Positions 59,300-64,000 of a DNA stretch of 64,000 nt are shown here, piece by piece (position 1 is the first letter of the stretch; every line of letters begins with the position of its first letter). A model generated the notes under the pieces. That model saw nothing but the letters and a program-made list of their open reading frames with translations, was not told where the DNA came from and made no database searches. The position numbers were made by a program, and so were the translations under genes. The stretch is from Verrucomicrobiales bacterium (GTDB lineage: Bacteria; Verrucomicrobiota; Verrucomicrobiia; Verrucomicrobiales; V1-33), in the NCBI GenBank assembly GCA_018003315.1, contig JAGNEJ010000009.1, positions 1 through 64,000 of the forward strand, read 5' to 3'.

Positions 59300-60400
59300 A
59301 TGAAACGACGCAATCTTGTCCTGCCTATCCTCGCCGCAACGGTGAGTTCCGTGATGGGTGCCTCCATCACCGTCACCAATCCGAGTTTTCAGGCGGATGC
59401 ATTCTCCAGTTGGCCAGGCTATGTGGGCGGAGGAAATCCGTCGGGCATCACGGGGTGGACTTTTACTGGCACAGGGAATCTCGGAATCAATACCGTAGGT
59501 GGTCCTACTCCGTTTGCCGATAACGGAGCCTATCCGGACGGAAACCAGGTGGCGTTCATTCAGGGAACCGGATCCCTGTCCCAAGCGTTGAGCGGTTTCA
59601 CGCCCGGCAAACAGTATTGGTTTCAGGGCTATGCCAACTCACGGGCAGGAGATACCGATGATCCCGTGGTGGGGGTCACGTTCGATGGAGGCGTGCTGCT
59701 TCCGGACACGCTGCTCCCTCCGGTGGGCGGGGGAAATCCCTATCATCGCGTGAGCATCCCGTTCACCCCATCCGTGGCCTCCGGTTCCCTGGTCATTTCA
59801 TCCCGCCCAAATGCCGGTGGGGATGCCGCCGTGGTGCTCGATGGAATCACCGTGATCCAGCGCGATGCCAACGAGGTCACCATTTTCAATCCCAGCTTTG
59901 AAGCGAGCGGAACCAACATTCCTGGAGTTGGTTATCTGAGCAACATCGCTGGCTGGAATTTGTCAGCATCAGCCACCGGCATCAACCAGAGCGGCGGCAT
60001 TTTCAATGACAGCGGCTTTGCGCCGGAAGGTTTGGATTTCCTGTTGTTGCAAAATAACGGCAGCGCCAGCCAGACGATCACCGGACTGACGGTTGGCCAG
60101 CAGTATGAACTCAGTTTCATGTATGGAGCGCGGAGTTGCTGCACCAATGACGCACCCACCGTGCTGGCGACCATCGGAAGTTTCACCGCCTTGAGCGGCA
60201 CCATCGGCACCAGCCAGCAGACCCTGACCTACACGTTCACTGCTGACAATGCGACTGCGCTGCTGACGCTGGCGAATCAGACTCCAGGCGGTGACAGGAC
60301 GATCTTTTTTGACGATGTGCATCTTCGCGCCATTCCGGAACCTTCCGCCGGAGTGCTCGGAGCCGCTTCGCTCCTGCTGCTGATGCGCCGCCGCCGTTGA
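59300..60400 (+). CDS. Secreted PEP-CTERM protein with two NPSFE-type modules
   Basis: 366-aa exported protein. Signal peptide MKRRNLVLPILAATVSSVMG, cleaved near residue 20. Two modules start TVTNPSFQAD and TIFNPSFEAS, each beta-rich, ending with VVLDGITV or TIFFDDVHL. The second has the vicinal cysteines YGARSCCTND. The C-terminus IPEPSAGVLGAASLLLLMRR is a PEP-CTERM sorting signal handled by exosortase. Modules resemble DUF642/carbohydrate-binding beta-sandwiches. Likely displayed or retained at the cell envelope. Confidence 0.85.
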   Translation: MKRRNLVLPILAATVSSVMGASITVTNPSFQADAFSSWPGYVGGGNPSGITGWTFTGTGNLGINTVGGPTPFADNGAYPDGNQVAFIQGTGSLSQALSGFTPGKQYWFQGYANSRAGDTDDPVVGVTFDGGVLLPDTLLPPVGGGNPYHRVSIPFTPSVASGSLVISSRPNAGGDAAVVLDGITVIQRDANEVTIFNPSFEASGTNIPGVGYLSNIAGWNLSASATGINQSGGIFNDSGFAPEGLDFLLLQNNGSASQTITGLTVGQQYELSFMYGARSCCTNDAPTVLATIGSFTALSGTIGTSQQTLTYTFTADNATALLTLANQTPGGDRTIFFDDVHLRAIPEPSAGVLGAASLLLLMRRRR

Positions 60401-60487
60401 GGTTCCGCTCCAGCCGCACGCAAGGGCAATGCCGTCTCGACGTGGGTCCGGTCAGGTCATTGCTTGTTCATCCACCCCCCTCTGCCG

Positions 60488-62995
60488 ATGAAGTGCCTCC
60501 CTGCGGTATGGTGGATTCTCCTCGGCAAGACATGGGCCGGGTTGGTTGCCAATCCCAGCTTTGAGTCGAGCTACAATCCCTCGTGGCCGCATTACGGACT
60601 TCTGGATGCCTGGGTGCCCACGGGACAATTCGGAGTCAACCAGTCCGACGGACCGTTCCATAATCCGGGGACTCCGGTTCCTGACCAGGCCAGAGTCGCC
60701 TTCAAACAGGGTTCTGGAACGCTCACCCAGACTGTTTCCGGGCTCACCAATGGACAGCGCTACTGGGTGCAATTTTATTACGATGCCCGCAACTGCTGTG
60801 GCGGGGCCATCAACATCGAAACCCAGATCAACGGAACCACGCTGGACACCGTGACCAACGTCCTGCCGTCCACGGGCGGTGCTCCCTACAAATTCCGCTG
60901 CGTTCCGTTTGTCGCCAGCGGGGCCAGTGCGGAAATCAAGTTCGCCACCACGGCGTCCGGGGATGCTTCCGTGGTGCTGGATGCGGTCTGCCTGGCCGCT
61001 CGCGACGAGGGGCAGCTCGTCGTCAGGAATCCCGGATTCGAGGCCAGCGGGGATGTTGCTGGCAGTGGCATCATGCCTGCGTTTGCCGGATGGCAAGTGT
61101 CCGGAGTTTGCGGGATCAACACGAGCGGCAGTGGAACCTTCGCGAACAATGGAACCGCCCCGGACCAGAACCACGCCGCCTTCATTCAGGGTGCCGGTTC
61201 CCTGACCCAGGTCGTGGAAAATCTCACTCCCGGTTCCTCCTGCCAACTGCAGGTGGCGGTCAACGCCCGCAGCGGAAATCTGCCGCATTTTCGCGCCATG
61301 GTGGATGGAAATGCCGCCATTGATGCCGACGTTGCTCCAGTGGGCGGCGCAAATCCCTACACGGTGCTCAGCGCCAATTTCATTCCGGCCGGCAGCAGCA
61401 TCACCCTGGTTTTCCAGCAGACTGCCGCCGGTGATCAGACGCTCCTGCTGGACGATGTGAAGATTGCCGGAGCACCAGCCCCCCCGTGCCTGACGCTGCT
61501 GCCCGCCGTGCAGGAAATCGCCCCCGGGCAGTCCGCCATCCTCAATGTGACGGTCTCCGCGCAGAAACTGCTCGGCGGTCCTGCCGCCATCACCATCAGA
61601 AGTCCGAATCAAACCGTGGCGGCCCTTGCCGGTGCGGATGGCGACGGTGTTGCCACGCTGCTTTTTCCGCAGAGCAGCGAGGATGTTTCGCTGCCCTTGG
61701 AGGTGGTCGGCATTGCTCCTGGCAGCGTCACCCTGGAGGTCCTGGACAGCGCCGGCCTTTGCGTGGCGGCACCGCCTGCGTTCCTGGTGGAACGTTCCTT
61801 TGTCCGCAATCCCAGCTTTGAAAATGCACCGGCTGCGGGGGGACTCGGCACCGGTCCCATCCAGGCCTGGAACGGTGGCTCCGGGTTGAACGTGGTGGGT
61901 CAGCCTTTTCTGGACAATGGCGCGGTGCCGGACCGCAGCCAAGTCGCCTTTCTGCAGGGCGACCGCATCCTCAGCCAGCAAATCTTCGGCCTGGTGCCCG
62001 GTCAGAATTACTGGCTGCAGTTCCGCTGCAATTCCCGTGCCTGTTGCGGCCCGCGGACGGCAAACCTCAGCGTAAAACTGGGTGGCGTGACGCTTGCCAC
62101 CCTGACTGACATTCCAGCGGTGGGTGGCGCTCAACCCTTTTTGTTCAACAACATTCCCTTCACCGCCACCGCAGCTTCTGCGATGCTGGAATTTCAGCCC
62201 AATCCCGTCGGAGACGTCACCGTCCTGCTCGATGCCGTGTCGATTGTGCAGCGCAGCGGCCTCGACCTTGTCCTGGAAAATCCCAGCTTTGAAGCCTCGG
62301 CGCGGGTCAGCACTTATCCGGGCTATCTCGGCCCGCAGCCGATTTCCGGCTGGATCGCGGCAGGAGGATACGGTTTGAATGCCAACGATCCGGAAGGCGT
62401 CGTCGGTCCGTTCACCGACAACGGCATTGCCCCTGACCAGGACACGGTCCTGTTCATTCAGAATGACGGCAGCATCCGGCAGTCCGTCAGCGGTCTCATC
62501 CCCGGGCAGAAATACACCGTCAAATTGGCCGTCAACGCCCGCAACTGCTGCGGCCCCGGCCAAGGAACCACGGCCGTGCGTGTTTCCTATGCGGGAACCA
62601 CGGTGGGGGAGGCCGTCATTGAGCCGGTCGGCGGCTTGAACCCCTATCATGAAAAACTCTTTGTCTTCACCGCCGGCGCAGCATCCGGAGAACTGGTCAT
62701 CACCCACCTGCCGACGCCGGGAAATGACAGTACTCTTCTGCTGGATGACGTTCATGTGCTCATTGGCGACGCGACGCTCCCGAGCGGCATTCCCATCGCC
62801 ATCACCACTCCGCTTCCGGGCATTGCCCGCATTGCCTGGCCAGCCGGTGCGCCTGCAGACCTCAGGCTGCAGCAGAGCGTGGACCTGGCACAGTGGACGG
62901 ATGTGGAAACACCACCCTATCAGGAAAATGGAGAAAACATCGTGGTGGATGTCATCACCCTGTCGCGGCGATTTTACCGGTTGGTGAAACCATGA
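60488..62995 (+). CDS. Large secreted multidomain protein with four NPSFE modules
   Basis: About 835 aa. Signal-like start MKCLPAVWWILLGKTWAGLVA, then modules starting ANPSFESS, VRNPGFEA, VRNPSFEN and LENPSFEA. Between modules 2 and 3 is an Ig-like domain (about 340-440) beginning LTLLPAVQEIAPGQSAILNV. Modules 1, 3 and 4 have the vicinal Cys motif ARNCCGG, SRACCGP and ARNCCGP. The C-terminal about 60 residues (LRLQQSVDLAQWTDVETPPY then RRFYRLVKP) match a domain common in secreted verrucomicrobial proteins. No PEP-CTERM tail. Co-oriented with the PEP-CTERM gene and coupled by ATGA to the next. Confidence 0.8.
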   Translation: MKCLPAVWWILLGKTWAGLVANPSFESSYNPSWPHYGLLDAWVPTGQFGVNQSDGPFHNPGTPVPDQARVAFKQGSGTLTQTVSGLTNGQRYWVQFYYDARNCCGGAINIETQINGTTLDTVTNVLPSTGGAPYKFRCVPFVASGASAEIKFATTASGDASVVLDAVCLAARDEGQLVVRNPGFEASGDVAGSGIMPAFAGWQVSGVCGINTSGSGTFANNGTAPDQNHAAFIQGAGSLTQVVENLTPGSSCQLQVAVNARSGNLPHFRAMVDGNAAIDADVAPVGGANPYTVLSANFIPAGSSITLVFQQTAAGDQTLLLDDVKIAGAPAPPCLTLLPAVQEIAPGQSAILNVTVSAQKLLGGPAAITIRSPNQTVAALAGADGDGVATLLFPQSSEDVSLPLEVVGIAPGSVTLEVLDSAGLCVAAPPAFLVERSFVRNPSFENAPAAGGLGTGPIQAWNGGSGLNVVGQPFLDNGAVPDRSQVAFLQGDRILSQQIFGLVPGQNYWLQFRCNSRACCGPRTANLSVKLGGVTLATLTDIPAVGGAQPFLFNNIPFTATAASAMLEFQPNPVGDVTVLLDAVSIVQRSGLDLVLENPSFEASARVSTYPGYLGPQPISGWIAAGGYGLNANDPEGVVGPFTDNGIAPDQDTVLFIQNDGSIRQSVSGLIPGQKYTVKLAVNARNCCGPGQGTTAVRVSYAGTTVGEAVIEPVGGLNPYHEKLFVFTAGAASGELVITHLPTPGNDSTLLLDDVHVLIGDATLPSGIPIAITTPLPGIARIAWPAGAPADLRLQQSVDLAQWTDVETPPYQENGENIVVDVITLSRRFYRLVKP

Positions 62996-64000
62996 GGCAT
63001 TTATCGCTCCTTCTCTGGGTCGCATCGATCCTTCCGACACTCGCAGGGGTGGACCCCGTGGTGACGATCAATGAAATCCACTACCACCCGGCTGGTTCTG
63101 CCGATCCGGAATGGGTGGAACTGCACAACCAAATGTCCATCCGGGTCGATCTGGGCAACTGGACGCTGCGCGGAGGGACCGACTTCACCATACCGGAAGG
63201 CACCGTGCTCGGACCAGGACAGTATCTGGTCATTTCCTCCTCCGCAGGAAATCCGACGGGCGCCCTGGGGCCGCTGTCTGGGAAACTCAGCAACAAGGGC
63301 GATGAAATTCGCCTCCACGAACGCCACGGCCGGATGATGGACCAGGTCACGTTCGCCGATTCCGGTGATTGGCCGGCGGAGGCTGATGGATCGGGCAAAA
63401 CGCTTGCCAAACGGTTTCCGGATCTCGCGGGGGAAGCGGCGCAAAGCTGGCGGGCCAGCAGTGCCGCGGGCGGAACTCCGGGCGGGCCCAACTTTGGCGC
63501 CCCGGTCGAACCCTTGATCCGTCGCCTCTTCCTGGCGGGAGCCACCTGGAAATACCGCATCGGCGACGCCCCGCCCTCCGGCTGGCAGGAAGCGGGATTT
63601 GATGACGCAGCGTGGCCCGCGAGCCAGGCAGCGTTTGCCAGTTCCGCCGCTCCAGGATTCGGCATTCAGCCGGTCACGCTCTGGTCGGTTGCGCCATCCC
63701 ACCAGGTGCGCCGCGCCTTTGCCTATACCGGCGGGCTGTCCAACCCGGTGCTGATGCTCGCCGGTCCCCTGATCGGTGAGGCGGACATCTGGCTCAACGG
63801 CACGAAAATAGCGCATTGCAACGCCACTCGGGGGCGCATCGGCATTGCCGTGGCGGACGCGCCGCTGGTCACCGGAGTGAATCAACTGGCGGTGGAAATC
63901 TCGGGAAATGCTGCGGCCTGGGACTGCGCGGCAACGCTCGTCGAAGCCACTCCGGATGAAACGCCGCCGTCTTCACCCGCGGCCGGACCGGTGGTGATCA
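62992..64000 (+). CDS. Lamin-tail-domain secreted protein (partial, cut by the window)
   Basis: At least 336 aa; the 3' end lies beyond the window. Signal peptide MRHLSLLLWVASILPTLAG, then a lamin tail domain: VVTINEIHYHPAGSADPEWV near residue 22, LHNQMSIRVDLGNWTLRGG, then IPEGTVLGPGQYLVISS. Later residues FDDAAWPASQAAFASSAAPG begin a jelly-roll-like domain. In this phylum such proteins often carry a CotH kinase-like domain; its presence here cannot be checked. Start ATG overlaps the previous TGA (ATGA). Confidence 0.82.
   Translation, partial: MRHLSLLLWVASILPTLAGVDPVVTINEIHYHPAGSADPEWVELHNQMSIRVDLGNWTLRGGTDFTIPEGTVLGPGQYLVISSSAGNPTGALGPLSGKLSNKGDEIRLHERHGRMMDQVTFADSGDWPAEADGSGKTLAKRFPDLAGEAAQSWRASSAAGGTPGGPNFGAPVEPLIRRLFLAGATWKYRIGDAPPSGWQEAGFDDAAWPASQAAFASSAAPGFGIQPVTLWSVAPSHQVRRAFAYTGGLSNPVLMLAGPLIGEADIWLNGTKIAHCNATRGRIGIAVADAPLVTGVNQLAVEISGNAAAWDCAATLVEATPDETPPSSPAAGPVVI

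Noticed and set aside
60452-63040. 862-aa minus-strand ORF opposite the secreted repeat protein
   Set aside because: The plus frame has a signal peptide, repeats and a known C-terminal domain; the reverse product is a shadow.
1-64000. CRISPR arrays, insertion sequences or rRNA genes
   Set aside because: No regularly spaced identical repeats with unique spacers, no transposase ORF and no rRNA segment were seen.

Overview
The window reads as a chromosome segment of a Verrucomicrobiota bacterium, by eye about 60% G+C. The lineage call rests on the right flank (57.8-64.0 kb). It holds a secreted protein ending in a PEP-CTERM sorting tail, a large secreted protein built of repeated NPSFE modules with a C-terminal domain typical of this phylum, and the start of a lamin-tail-domain protein. 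No rRNA gene or ribosomal protein is present, so the lineage is an inference.

Layout. (1) 0.06-13.7 kb, minus strand: a six-gene defence operon transcribed as PLD-like/SF2 helicase, RecB-like nuclease fused to an SF1 helicase, DUF4391 protein, type III-like Mod methyltransferase, Abi_2 protein, type III-like Res. (2) 13.9-18.0 kb, minus strand: a tightly coupled trio of SMC/RecF-like ATPase, HEAT-like histidine kinase and response regulator with two DNA-binding regions. (3) 18.2-24.1 kb, plus strand: a phage recombination and replication module (AAA_24 ATPase, DUF2800 nuclease, DUF669 protein, SF2 helicase, primase/RepA-like helicase), followed by a 219-nt structured non-coding region. (4) 24.3-33.9 kb: accessory phage genes, including a leftward amidoligase cassette, an AAA ATPase, two adjacent ParB-like proteins (one fused to a methyltransferase-like domain), a HAD-like protein and a CmoA-like methyltransferase. 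(5) 33.9-55.8 kb: a lambda-like packaging, head and tail module (terminase NuA/GpA, portal, S49 protease with a nested scaffold, capsid, connectors, tail chaperone with a -1 frameshift, tape measure, fibre), closed by two holin-like ORFs and a strong terminator. Inserted in it are an AbiEi/AbiEii toxin-antitoxin pair, a zinc-ribbon gene, an HNH gene, an ankyrin gene and a glycosyltransferase-sulfotransferase fusion. (6) 55.8-57.6 kb, minus strand: an excisionase-like HTH gene and a tyrosine integrase beside an intact tRNA-Pro(GGG), the right attachment side. (7) 57.9-64 kb: host genes.

How it works together: the integrase, replication and morphogenesis modules make an apparently complete prophage of a tailed phage. 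No Mu-type or contractile-tail genes were recognised, and the short tape measure suggests a siphovirus. The left attachment site was not found, so it is unclear whether the two defence blocks at the left are host islands or part of the same tRNA-Pro element. The most unusual signal is a repeated GTTGAC(A/G/T) element placed 13-16 nt before the start codons of at least 14 phage genes that lack a clear Shine-Dalgarno. It is absent from genes joined by ATGA overlaps.
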